Shown here piece after piece: positions 14,237 to 22,637 of a stretch of 59,017 nt of DNA. Position numbers and translations under genes: made by a program. This DNA comes from Gemmatimonadales bacterium (GTDB taxonomy: Bacteria; Gemmatimonadota; Gemmatimonadetes; Gemmatimonadales; GWC2-71-9), in contig JAICWE010000014.1 in assembly GCA_025934955.1 (NCBI GenBank), positions 1 to 59,017 on the forward strand, written 5' to 3'. A model generated the notes under the pieces. It was not told where the DNA came from and ran no database searches. It saw nothing but the letters and a program-made list of their open reading frames with translations. How positions within the stretch are numbered: position 1 is the stretch's first letter; each line of letters starts with the position of its first letter.

Positions 14237-14298
14237 GCCGCGCCCGGCCGGAGCGACTTGGGGAGGTTGGAGCTCGAGCGGGCCGACGGGGCGGCGGG

Positions 14299-15162
14299 AT
14301 GAAATCGCCGCGCCTGACGGTGCTGCTCGCGGCGGCTGGTATCGTCGTCGCGGGCTCCGCCCATGCGCAGAGCCCGACGGTGAAGATCTGGCCCGGCGTG
14401 GCGCCGGGGTCCGAGCATTGGACTCAGCGGGAAATCACGGTGAAGGACACGCCGATCGGCACGGTGATCCTCGACGTCGTCACTCCGACGCTGACGGCGT
14501 ACCTGCCGGTGAAGGGCAAGGCGACGGGAGCCGCCGTGATCGTCGCGCCGGGCGGCGCGTTCGTGGCGCTGGCGATGGGTCTCGAGGGCGACGGCGTGGC
14601 GCGCTGGCTGCAGGCGCGGGGCATCGCGGCGTTCGTGCTCAAGTACCGGACGGTCGAGAAGCGCCAGCCGGGAATTCCGGAGATGGATATGGACACCGCG
14701 GGCCGATACGGGATCGCGGACGGGATTCAAGCGATCAAGGTGGTGCGAGCGCATGCGGCGGCGTGGGGTCTCTCTCCCAGGCGAGTCGGGATCCTGGGCT
14801 TCTCGGCCGGCGCGATGGTGGCGAGCGGAGCGCTGCTTCAGCCGGATAGCGCGGCGCGTCCCGACTTCGCGGCGATGATCTACGGAGGGCCGTTCGGCGT
14901 CATGCCGGCCATCCCGGCCAAGCTGCCGCCGATGTTCTTCGCATGGGCCCAGGATGATTCGGTCGCGCTCGGCGCCATCGTCCGGTTTCACGACGCGATC
15001 ACCGCGGCGGGTTACAAGCCGGAGGTCCACATCTTCAGCGCCGGCGGCCACGGCTTCGGCATGCGGAAGCAAGGCACCAGCAGCGACCACTGGATCGATT
15101 CGTTCTACTACTGGCTAAGCGGAGAGGGATTCACGAGGCGGGAAGGGGGAGCCGGCCGCTGA
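14299..15162 (+). CDS. Secreted alpha/beta hydrolase (esterase/lipase-like)
   Basis: This 287-residue protein has a cleavable signal peptide ending AHAQ. The hydrolase core shows IVAPGGAFVALAMGLEGDGVARWL (oxyanion region), GFSAGA as nucleophile elbow near residue 173, DDSVALG for the acid, and GGHGFG for the histidine. The layout matches the BD-FAE/acetyl-xylan-esterase-like group of periplasmic esterases, with YRTVEKRQPGIPEMDMDTAGRYGIADGIQAIKVVRAHA between strands. Substrate probably an acetylated sugar or small ester; inference only. Confidence 0.88.
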   Translation: MKSPRLTVLLAAAGIVVAGSAHAQSPTVKIWPGVAPGSEHWTQREITVKDTPIGTVILDVVTPTLTAYLPVKGKATGAAVIVAPGGAFVALAMGLEGDGVARWLQARGIAAFVLKYRTVEKRQPGIPEMDMDTAGRYGIADGIQAIKVVRAHAAAWGLSPRRVGILGFSAGAMVASGALLQPDSAARPDFAAMIYGGPFGVMPAIPAKLPPMFFAWAQDDSVALGAIVRFHDAITAAGYKPEVHIFSAGGHGFGMRKQGTSSDHWIDSFYYWLSGEGFTRREGGAGR

Positions 15163-15299
15163 ACGCGTGGGGCGCCGCCGCCGCCGTAGCCGGCGCGCTG
15201 GCCGACCGGCGGCAGCCGGCGTTCTTCGCGGTCGCCGTGGTCTTCTTCGCCGTGGCCATCATCACGGCTCGGCGGAAGCGGCCGGGGGGAGGTGCATGA
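15159..15299 (+). CDS. Possible 46-residue single-helix membrane protein, non-AUG start
   Basis: A frame bounded by the preceding and following genes encodes NAWGAAAAVAGALADRRQP, then AFFAVAVVFFAVAIITA and RRKRPGGGA, a convincing single membrane helix with a positive tail. Its TGA overlaps the ATG of the next gene (ATGA 15296-15299), the pattern used for coupling elsewhere in this window. No ATG, GTG or TTG is in frame at the right place; CTG 15159, overlapping the previous stop, is the only candidate. Real microprotein or chance frame. Confidence 0.35.
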   Translation: MNAWGAAAAVAGALADRRQPAFFAVAVVFFAVAIITARRKRPGGGA

Positions 15300-16042
15300 C
15301 TCAGACGAGGGTCGCGATCGAGACCCGCGATGGCACCTGCCCGAGCTACGTCTATCGACCGTCGGAGCAGGGTCCGTGGCCGGCTGTTCTCGTCTACATG
15401 GACGGCATCGGCATCCGGCCCGCGATGCTGGAGCTGGGCGAGCGGCTCGCGACCCACGGCTACTTCGTGCTGCTGCCGGATCTCTATTACCGCTCCGGGT
15501 CGTACCAGCCGATGAACGCGCGCACGGTGTTCGCCGATCCCGCGGAGCGGAAGGTTCTCACCGAGAAGTTCATGTCGCTCGCGACACCGGACAACATCAT
15601 GTCGGACTCCGCGGCGTTCCTGGACCATCTCGCGGCCGAGCCCGATGTGCGGCCGGGCGGCGTCGGCACCACCGGCTACTGCATGGGCGGGCGGATGTCG
15701 TTCATCGCGGCGGGGACGTATCCCGAGCGGATCGTCGCGGCGGCGGCGTATCACCCGAGCCGGCTCGCGACCGACGCCCCGGACAGCCCGCACCTCCTCG
15801 CGCCCCGGATCAAGGCGCGGGTCTACGTCGCCGGCGCCACCGACGACGCGTCATTCCCCGCCGAGATGCAGCGGCGGCTGGACGACGCGCTGACCGCGGC
15901 CGGTGTGGACCACGTGGTCGAGACCTACCCGGCCCGGCACGGTTGGGTCTTCCGCGACACACCGGCCTACGACGCCGCTGCCGCCGAGCGACACTGGCGG
16001 ACACTGCTCGCCCTGCTCGACTCGACGCGTCCCCACGCCTGA
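15296..16042 (+). CDS. Dienelactone-hydrolase family protein
   Basis: This 248-residue cytosolic alpha/beta hydrolase has GYCMGGRMS, the cysteine nucleophile elbow of dienelactone hydrolases, preceded by PAVLVYMDGIGIRPAMLELGERLATHGYFVLLPDLYYR. YVAGATDDASFP provides the acid and YPARHGWVFRD the histidine. Such enzymes open lactones or hydrolyse small esters. ATG 15296 lies behind GGGGGAGGTG. The gene is followed after 22 bases by the M13 peptidase. Confidence 0.9.
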   Translation: MTQTRVAIETRDGTCPSYVYRPSEQGPWPAVLVYMDGIGIRPAMLELGERLATHGYFVLLPDLYYRSGSYQPMNARTVFADPAERKVLTEKFMSLATPDNIMSDSAAFLDHLAAEPDVRPGGVGTTGYCMGGRMSFIAAGTYPERIVAAAAYHPSRLATDAPDSPHLLAPRIKARVYVAGATDDASFPAEMQRRLDDALTAAGVDHVVETYPARHGWVFRDTPAYDAAAAERHWRTLLALLDSTRPHA

Positions 16043-16064
16043 CGGCGCCACTTCGAGGACCCCT

Positions 16065-18146
16065 ATGCGCCGACCGCCCGGCTGCGCCGCGCTGCTTCTG
16101 ATCACCGCCTGCTCCCACACGCCGCAGGGACAGCGGCCGGACACCACCCACAAGCCGCAGTACGGCGCGTGGGGCTTCGATCTCGCCGCAGAAGACACGA
16201 CGACCCGGCCGGGCGACGACTTCTTCCAGCGGGTGAACGGCGGCTGGCTCCGGCGCGCGACCATTCCGGCGGACAAGTCCGGCATCACGCTCCGGATCCT
16301 GATGAGCGACACGACGGAGGCGCGGCTCCGCAGCCTCATGGAGGCGGCCGCCGCGAAGAGCGGGTCCGCGCCGAGCGATCTCGAAGGAAAGATCGGCGCC
16401 TACTACCGGGCGTTCATGGACTCGGCCCGGGTCGAGCGGCTTGGCGCCGCGCCGCTGGTACCGCACCTCGAGGGGGTGCGCGCGGCGACGACGCGGGCGG
16501 GGATCGCGTCGCTCATGGGGCGCACCAACCGCGACTTCACCGGCGCTGTCTTCAGCAGCTACATCGACGTCGACCTCAAGAACCCCAAGGTGTACGCGGT
16601 ATACCTCAATCAGGCGGGGCTCGGCCTGCCGGATTGCGACTATTACCTCGCGCCCGCGTTCGCCGCGCCGCGGGCGGCATACCAGCGCTACGCCGCGACG
16701 CTGCTGCACCTGATCGACTGGCCCGATGCCGAGGCGCGGGCGGCCGACGTTCTCGCCTTCGAGACCGCGATCGCGCGGGCGAGCTGGACGAAGGTCCAGC
16801 AGCGCGACGTGAACGCCGAGTACAACCCGATGACCGTCACCGAGCTGGCGACGCTCGCGCCCGGCTTCGACTGGCGCGGCTATTTCGCGAGCGCGGGGCT
16901 GCCGCACATCGAGCGAGTCGTCGTCGGCGAGAAGACCGCCTTCCCGAAGATCGCCGCGATCTTCACCGCGACGCCGCTCCGCACGCTGCAGGCGTGGGAG
17001 GCGTTCACCATCGCGGACAACGCGGCACCGTTCCTGTCCCGCCCCTTCGCGGACGCCTACTTCGAGATGCGCCAGAGGACGCTCGGCGGGCAGCAGGCGC
17101 AGGGCGCGCGCTGGAAGCGCGCGGTGCACGCCGTGGCCGGCGGAGACTACGCCGCCGGCGGCCGGTTCGATCGCTTCGGCAGCCTCGGCTTCGGCGTGGG
17201 TCAGCTCTACACCGCGCGGTACTTCCCGCCGGCGGCCAAGGCGAAGATCGAGGAGCTGGTCGCCAATCTGAAGGCGGCGTACCGCGCGCGGATCGAGAAG
17301 CTCGACTGGATGAGCCCCCCGACCCGGGCCGAAGCGCTGAGGAAGCTCGACACCTACACGATCAAGGTCGGCTATCCCGACCACCCGCGGGACTACTCCG
17401 CGCTGGTGATGCGGGACGACGACCTGCTCGGCGACGCCGAGCGGGCCGGCGCGCTGGACTGGCAGTTCTACGTGGACCGCTCGGGCGGGCCGGTGGATCG
17501 CGGCGACTGGCTGATGACGCCGCAGACCAACGACGCCTACAACGGCGCGCTGCGGGACATCGTCTTCCCCGCCGGCATCCTCCAGCCGCCGGTGTTCGAC
17601 CCCGGGGCCGACATGGCGATCAACTACGGGGCGGCGGGCGGCGTGATCGGGCACGAGCTGACCCACGGCTTCGACGACGAGGGGCGGAAGATCGACGCCG
17701 ATGGCGTGTTGCGCGACTGGTGGCAGCCGGCCGACGCGCAGGCGTTCGAGTCGCGGGCCCGGCGACTCTCGGCACAGTACTCCGCGTTCGAGCCGCTGCC
17801 CGGCGTCCATGTGAACGGCGATCTCACGTTAGGCGAGAACATCGCCGACCTGGGCGGCATCACGCTGGCGCTGGACGCCTATCGCGCGTCGCTGCACGGG
17901 CGGCCGGCGCCGGTGCTCGACGGACTCACCGGCGACCAGCGCGTATTCCTCGGCTGGGCCCAGGCGTGGCGCGGCCGGATGACGGATGACTACGTCAGGC
18001 AGCAGGTGGTGAGCGATCCGCACAGCCCGCGGCGGTTCCGGGTGAACGGCCCGCTGCGAAACGTGGACGCGTGGTACGCGGCGTTCGGCGTCACGCCGGG
18101 AGAGCGGCTCTACGTTGCGCCGAACGACCGGGTGCGGATCTGGTAA
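16065..18146 (+). CDS. M13-family (neprilysin-like) metallopeptidase, lipoprotein
   Basis: This 693-residue protein begins with a lipoprotein signal ending in LLLITACS. The mature enzyme starts with the M13 N-domain (RPGDDFFQRVNGGWLRRATIPADKS). The zinc site is complete: HELTH at about residues 530-534 and GENIADLGG at about 590. NAYYN-type substrate loop is seen as NDAYNG, and the C-terminal RVNGPLRNVDAW is typical. Acts on peptides, probably in the periplasm. Residue 589 is a TTA leucine inside a CGTTAGGC octamer. Convergent with the OPT transporter, 12 bp apart. Confidence 0.95.
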   Translation: MRRPPGCAALLLITACSHTPQGQRPDTTHKPQYGAWGFDLAAEDTTTRPGDDFFQRVNGGWLRRATIPADKSGITLRILMSDTTEARLRSLMEAAAAKSGSAPSDLEGKIGAYYRAFMDSARVERLGAAPLVPHLEGVRAATTRAGIASLMGRTNRDFTGAVFSSYIDVDLKNPKVYAVYLNQAGLGLPDCDYYLAPAFAAPRAAYQRYAATLLHLIDWPDAEARAADVLAFETAIARASWTKVQQRDVNAEYNPMTVTELATLAPGFDWRGYFASAGLPHIERVVVGEKTAFPKIAAIFTATPLRTLQAWEAFTIADNAAPFLSRPFADAYFEMRQRTLGGQQAQGARWKRAVHAVAGGDYAAGGRFDRFGSLGFGVGQLYTARYFPPAAKAKIEELVANLKAAYRARIEKLDWMSPPTRAEALRKLDTYTIKVGYPDHPRDYSALVMRDDDLLGDAERAGALDWQFYVDRSGGPVDRGDWLMTPQTNDAYNGALRDIVFPAGILQPPVFDPGADMAINYGAAGGVIGHELTHGFDDEGRKIDADGVLRDWWQPADAQAFESRARRLSAQYSAFEPLPGVHVNGDLTLGENIADLGGITLALDAYRASLHGRPAPVLDGLTGDQRVFLGWAQAWRGRMTDDYVRQQVVSDPHSPRRFRVNGPLRNVDAWYAAFGVTPGERLYVAPNDRVRIW

Positions 18147-18158
18147 CGGGGCGCCGGA

Positions 18159-19895
18159 TCACAGCTTCATCAGCCCCAGCGTCACCAGCAGCGGGATCGC
18201 CACGGCGACGAGCGCCTCGCCGGCGATGAGACCCGACGCCGTCGGGATAACGTACTGCTCGTGGTTGCGCGGCGCCGCCTTCGCCCAGACGGTGTCCAGC
18301 ATCGCTCCCACGAAAATGCCCGCGACCGCGTTGAACGGGATCAGCATCGCCATGCCGACGCCGGTCGGCGACGGGACGAACACGCGCCACTCCTTCTTCA
18401 GCTCGAACAGCGTGAGCACCACGCCGATCACGGCGCCCCAGACGAACGACCCCTTCATCCACGCGAGCTGCGCCACCGGCAGCGCGTGGCTCGTCACCAC
18501 CTTCGCGAACCCGACCCAGCGCTGCGACGTCGGACTCAGCAGCTGGGCGTGCTCGCCCATGATGCCGTAGGTGTCGCGCAGCAGCGGGTACATGAGCGCC
18601 AGCGCCAGCGCGCCGACGGGGACGGCGATGAGCTGCATGTAGGTGAGGATCCGCGGCGTCGAGCCGATGATCCAGCCCACCTTGTAGTCCTGCATCAGCC
18701 CTTCGGACTCGGCCGCCACGGCGCCGGTGATGCCGCTCGAGACCATGCTCGCGCGGAGGTCGCCCGGGGCCAGGCCGCCGAAGATCGCCTGCACCAGGTT
18801 GGTCATCGTGCTGATCGGGCCCCAGTTGGTCTCACCGAGCACGCGGAGCGCCACCAGCCCGAGCGGGACCGAGAGGACGATGGCGACGACCGATTGCCAC
18901 ACCGGCGTCCGGAAGAAAAGCCGCTGCACCACGACCAGGAACGCCGCCGATGCCGCGCTCCCGATCAGCACCCAGCGGAGCGGCAGGTCGCCCGATTCGG
19001 CGGCCGAGCCGGCGAGCCCCTGGAAGCTCCGGAGCAGCACCCGCCAGCGGAGCGCGAGCCCCGCCATCCCCGCCGCGACCATCATCCCCACCGCGAACCA
19101 CATCACCGTCAGCAGGATGTCCACCCGGGTGGCATTCGCCGCGAGCAGCCCGTGCGCCAGCAGCCACGGCGGGAAGAGCACCCAGCCGATCACCGCGCCG
19201 AGCATCATGCTGGTGCCGATGCGCGGGCCGATGATCATCCCCGAGCCCAGATTGAGGAAAGAGATGGCGAAGCCGACGCCGGCACGCGGAGAGAAGGCGT
19301 TGAGGCCGATCGGCAACGAGTCGACGATCCACCGGAGCTGGGTGGCGAGGAAGGTGAGTCCCGAGACGATCAGCGAGCCCACCATCGCGAACGCCGACCG
19401 CCGCGCCTCCGGCCCGCGCGAGTCGAGCATGATCAGGGTCTCGGCCGCGGCCATGCCGTCGGCGTAGGGCAGCTGCTCTTCCTCGATGAAGTGCCGCCGG
19501 AGCGGCACGGCGAGCAGTACGCCGAGGAGGCCCGCCGCCGAGAGCCAGATCCAGGTCTGCAGCCGGGAGAGGTGCACGTCGAAGCCGCTGCCCGGTTCGG
19601 CGCCGAGGATGTCGAACGCGGCCAGCAGCCAGCAGAGGAAGGCGATCTGGCCCGCCGTCGTGCCGGCGGTCTGGACGATGTTGTTCTCCCACCGATTGTA
19701 GCCGCGCGCGAAGAGTCCGAGCGCGAGGAAGCCGAAGAACGCCGAGACGACGGAGATGTTCGGCCCGAAGCCGAACTTGAGCACGATGTACGGATAGGAC
19801 GCGCCGATCACCAGCGCGACGAGGAGCCCGACGATGATGGATCGCGGCGACAGCTCGCGGACGTGCGCCGGCTTTTCCGGTGCGGGTTCGGTCAC
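18159..19895 (-). CDS. OPT-family oligopeptide transporter
   Basis: This 578-residue polytopic membrane protein has about 14-16 hydrophobic segments. The N-terminal RSIIVGLLVALVIGASYPYIVLKFGFGPNISVVSAFFGF and the conserved NNIVQTAGTTAGQIAF identify the OPT superfamily. EEEQLPYADGMAAAETL and the C-terminal PFNAVAGIFVGAMLDTVW are also family-typical. OPT proteins import small peptides or metal chelates. GTG 19895 is used as start, with GGAG upstream. It lies next to two peptidase genes (M13, S58), which would suit peptide use. Confidence 0.9.
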   Translation of the reverse strand: MTEPAPEKPAHVRELSPRSIIVGLLVALVIGASYPYIVLKFGFGPNISVVSAFFGFLALGLFARGYNRWENNIVQTAGTTAGQIAFLCWLLAAFDILGAEPGSGFDVHLSRLQTWIWLSAAGLLGVLLAVPLRRHFIEEEQLPYADGMAAAETLIMLDSRGPEARRSAFAMVGSLIVSGLTFLATQLRWIVDSLPIGLNAFSPRAGVGFAISFLNLGSGMIIGPRIGTSMMLGAVIGWVLFPPWLLAHGLLAANATRVDILLTVMWFAVGMMVAAGMAGLALRWRVLLRSFQGLAGSAAESGDLPLRWVLIGSAASAAFLVVVQRLFFRTPVWQSVVAIVLSVPLGLVALRVLGETNWGPISTMTNLVQAIFGGLAPGDLRASMVSSGITGAVAAESEGLMQDYKVGWIIGSTPRILTYMQLIAVPVGALALALMYPLLRDTYGIMGEHAQLLSPTSQRWVGFAKVVTSHALPVAQLAWMKGSFVWGAVIGVVLTLFELKKEWRVFVPSPTGVGMAMLIPFNAVAGIFVGAMLDTVWAKAAPRNHEQYVIPTASGLIAGEALVAVAIPLLVTLGLMKL

Positions 19896-20003
19896 GAGGG
19901 CTCCGATGTGGGCGAGGGGTTCGACGTTCTGGTCATGGAGTCTGGCACTCCGGAGCGATCGGCGCCATCATGTTGCAGGATCGCAGCCCTTCGAGGAGGC
20001 CAT

Positions 20004-20807
20004 ATGCGCGGTCTGCAGAATCTCCAGAATCTTCAAAGTCTCGTGGCGCGCGCGGAGTCGGGGCAGCTCGCTCCTCAGACTCCGCCGCCGCGCCGCTCGG
20101 CGGGATCGGTCGTCACGCGGCTCGTGGTGCACGGCGCCTGTCTCGTCATCGCAGTGGTGTGCTTCGCGGCGTACGCGCACCTCAAGGTCGAGGGCCGGCC
20201 GGACGCGGCGCTGGCATGTCTGGTCGCGGCAGCGGTCTTCGGCTTCGCTCCGCTGCGTGACCTGATCCGGATCGTGTTTCGACTAGAGGGAACCGCACTG
20301 CACCTGGTGCACGGTCTCGGCGGGCTGGCGCTCATCGCGCTGCCGCTGGCCGGCCACGTCTCCGGTGCGCCGCTGCTTACCCGCGGGGCGATGGCGCCGT
20401 TCGCCGTCATGGGCGCGGCCCAGGCGCTCATGCACTCGAACCATCCGCGGACCGCCAGGCAGGCGGCGGCGATGCAGCGCTTCGCCGCGAGTCTGCCTGA
20501 GGTGGCGCAGGTCGCCGGGGGCAGGAGTCTCTCGTCGCCCGAGAACGCGAAGCGCGCGGTCGCCGCGCTGTCGGACATTCTCTCCAAGGCGCAGGCGCTG
20601 GGACAGACCGAGCTCGAGGCGGATCCGCAGTTCCGGAGCGCGCTGGGCCAGGTCTCGGCCCGCTTCGGCGCGAGCCTGGGGCTCGACGCGGTCGATCTGG
20701 CATTGGCCAAGCTCGCGGCGAACCCGGCGACGGCGGGCGCGGTGCCCGGGCTCCGCAAGCAGCTCGCGGCGGCCCGCGGAACGATCGCGGCCGCGGGGAG
20801 CCGTTAG
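20004..20807 (+). CDS. Membrane protein of unknown function
   Basis: This 267-residue protein starts at ATG 20004 with GAGGAGG at 19992-19998. The N-terminus is Gln/Asn-Leu rich (LQNLQNLQSL), followed by three or four hydrophobic helices between about residues 38 and 140 (RLVVHGACLVIAVVCFAAYAHL, AALACLVAAAVFGFAPLRDL, GLGGLALIALPLAGHV, PFAVMGAAQALMHSN). The second half is polar and helical, possibly a cytosolic helical bundle. No family recognised. The stop codon lies in a CGTTAGGC octamer six bases before the next gene. Confidence 0.7.
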   Translation: MRGLQNLQNLQSLVARAESGQLAPQTPPPRRSAGSVVTRLVVHGACLVIAVVCFAAYAHLKVEGRPDAALACLVAAAVFGFAPLRDLIRIVFRLEGTALHLVHGLGGLALIALPLAGHVSGAPLLTRGAMAPFAVMGAAQALMHSNHPRTARQAAAMQRFAASLPEVAQVAGGRSLSSPENAKRAVAALSDILSKAQALGQTELEADPQFRSALGQVSARFGASLGLDAVDLALAKLAANPATAGAVPGLRKQLAAARGTIAAAGSR

Positions 20808-20813
20808 GCGCCG

Positions 20814-21959
20814 ATGGCACGCCGTGCCGCGACGATCCTGCTCCTCTCGCTCTTCGTTCCGGTCGCCGCCAGCGCGCAACGTCCGGCCCGCGCCCGCGCC
20901 CGCGCACTCGGCGTCGTTCCCGGCACGCTTCCGCCCGGGCCGCTCAACGCGATCACCGACGTCGCCGGCGTCCGCGTTGGCCAGACCACCGTGCGGATCG
21001 GCGATTCGGTGCGCACCGGCGTCACGGCGATCCTGCCGCACGGCGGGAACGTCTTTCTCGATCGTGTACCGGCCGCCATTCACGTCGGCAACGGCTTCGG
21101 CAAGCTGCTCGGCTCGACGCAGGTCGCCGAGCTGGGTGAGCTCGAGACGCCGATCCTGCTCACCTGCACGCTGTGCGTCTGGAAGGCGGCCGACGCCATG
21201 GTCGGGTGGATGCTGGCGCAGCCCGGGATGGCGGAGGTACGGTCGATCAACCCCGTGGTCGGCGAGACCAACGACGGCTACCTGCTCAACGCCATCCGGA
21301 GCCGGCCCATCACCGAGGCCGACGTCCGCGCGGCGCTCGACAGCGCGCGCGGCGGGCCGGTCGCCGAGGGGAGCGTCGGCGCGGGGACCGGAACGGTGGC
21401 GCTCGGGTGGAAAGGCGGGATCGGCACGTCGTCGCGCCGGGTCACGGCGGGCGACAGCAGCTGGACCGTGGGCGTGCTGGTGCAGTCGAACTTCGGTGGC
21501 GATCTGCTGGTGCTCGGCGTGCCGGTCGGGCGCGCGCTCGGCCGGAACGGGATCCGGCGCGCGGCCGACGCTCAGGGCGCCAAGGGGTCGATCATGATCG
21601 TGGTGGCGACCGACGCGCCGCTCTCCGACCGGAACCTCCGCCGTCTCGCCGCCCGTGCGCTCATCGGGCTGGGCCGCACCGGCTCGACGATGGGCAACGG
21701 CTCGGGCGACTACGTGATCGCCTTCTCGACCCATCCCGGCGTTCGCCGCCGGTTCGGAGCGACGCGGCTCGCAACGACGGAGCTGGCGAACGATGAGATG
21801 ACGAGTGTCTTCCAGGGCGTCGCCGAGGCGACCGAGGAGGCGATCTACAATTCGCTGTTCAGCGCGACGACCACCGCGGCGAAGGGCGGGACCGTCGAGG
21901 CGATTCCGCTGGCGGACGTCGTTCGGATTCTGGATACTCACGGCATGCTTCGGAGATAG
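20814..21959 (+). CDS. P1-family (S58, DmpA-like) aminopeptidase
   Basis: This 381-residue protein begins with a signal peptide (TILLLSLFVPVAASAQ). The mature part is an S58 peptidase: LGVVPGTLPPGPLNAITDVAGVRVGQTT, GNVFLDRVPAAIHVGNGFGK, VGETNDGYLNA-like stretch, GTGTVALGWKGGIGTSSR and WTVGVLVQSNFGG. These enzymes self-cleave to form an N-terminal nucleophile and remove N-terminal residues from peptides, often D- or beta-amino acids. Length fits the family. Likely periplasmic; follows the membrane protein at six bases and precedes the TM2 protein. Confidence 0.9.
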   Translation: MARRAATILLLSLFVPVAASAQRPARARARALGVVPGTLPPGPLNAITDVAGVRVGQTTVRIGDSVRTGVTAILPHGGNVFLDRVPAAIHVGNGFGKLLGSTQVAELGELETPILLTCTLCVWKAADAMVGWMLAQPGMAEVRSINPVVGETNDGYLLNAIRSRPITEADVRAALDSARGGPVAEGSVGAGTGTVALGWKGGIGTSSRRVTAGDSSWTVGVLVQSNFGGDLLVLGVPVGRALGRNGIRRAADAQGAKGSIMIVVATDAPLSDRNLRRLAARALIGLGRTGSTMGNGSGDYVIAFSTHPGVRRRFGATRLATTELANDEMTSVFQGVAEATEEAIYNSLFSATTTAAKGGTVEAIPLADVVRILDTHGMLRR

Positions 21960-21970
21960 CGGGGGAAACC

Positions 21971-22372
21971 ATGGCGCCCAACGATCCTTCGGACAAGTCG
22001 CGCGGGGTGGCAACCGCCCTCGCCCTCGTGCTGGGGCTGGTCGGCGCGCATCGCTTCTACGTCGGGAAAGCCGGCAGCGGCATCCTGATGGCCGTGACCG
22101 GCGGCGGCCTGGGGGTGTGGTGGCTCTACGACGTGATCACGGTGGCGTTAGGCGATTTTCGCGACGTGGACGGCCGCCGGGTGGCGCTCTGGGACCCCTC
22201 CGAAGCGGAGCCTCACCGTGGCGAGCTGCCGTCGCAGGTGCTCGACGAACTGGACACGATGCGACGGGAGCTTGCGGAACTCCACGAGCGGATGGACTTC
22301 ACCGAGCGCCTTCTGGCCCAGGCATCCGCCGGGACCCCCCGACTGATCCGGAACGAGTCGACGCGGGATTGA
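21971..22372 (+). CDS. TM2-domain membrane protein with coiled-coil tail
   Basis: This 133-residue protein carries a TM2 domain: ALALVLGLVGAHRFYVGKAGSGILMAVTGGGLGVWWLYDVITVALGDFRD, with two helices and the GxHRFY signature. The second half is a coiled coil with LDTMRRELAELHERMDFTERLLAQ, nearly the same tail as in the small membrane protein at 13803. TM2 proteins have no settled bacterial function. Residue 60 is a TTA leucine inside a CGTTAGGC octamer. Confidence 0.88.
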   Translation: MAPNDPSDKSRGVATALALVLGLVGAHRFYVGKAGSGILMAVTGGGLGVWWLYDVITVALGDFRDVDGRRVALWDPSEAEPHRGELPSQVLDELDTMRRELAELHERMDFTERLLAQASAGTPRLIRNESTRD

Positions 22373-22404
22373 GTGCAGCGTAGGAGCAGCGCGGCGGCGC
22401 GGAC

Positions 22405-22599
22405 GTGGGCCTCTGGCGCGGCCGGCGCTGGGGCTACCGGCTGGCGGTCGGCGTGCTCAGCGTGAACCTGATCGGCGACGTGACGAACGCGCTGGTGCGC
22501 GGTGATCGCCGGACACTGATCGGCTTGCCGATCGGCGGCGCCATGCTCGCGTATCTGCTGACCCGCCGCACGCGGCGCCACTTTGCATCAGCCGGCTGA
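22405..22599 (+). CDS. Small membrane protein, possibly N-terminally truncated
   Basis: This 64-residue frame from GTG 22405 encodes GLWRGRRWGYRLAVGVLSVNLIGDVTNALVRGDRRTLIGLPIGGAMLAYLLTRR, with two hydrophobic stretches separated by a conserved-looking polar loop. It reads as the C-terminal half of a longer membrane protein; an AGGAG lies about 20 bases upstream, too far for a good ribosome-binding site. It could be a true small protein or a decayed remnant. Confidence 0.5.
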   Translation: MGLWRGRRWGYRLAVGVLSVNLIGDVTNALVRGDRRTLIGLPIGGAMLAYLLTRRTRRHFASAG

Positions 22600-22637
22600 G
22601 CTGCCACTCGAGCCGGCGTCGCTACTCTGGCGAGGCC

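Noticed and set aside
15810-17810. A 666-codon minus-strand frame opposite the M13 peptidase
   Set aside because: Shadow of a GC-rich gene; the + strand encodes complete zinc-site motifs.
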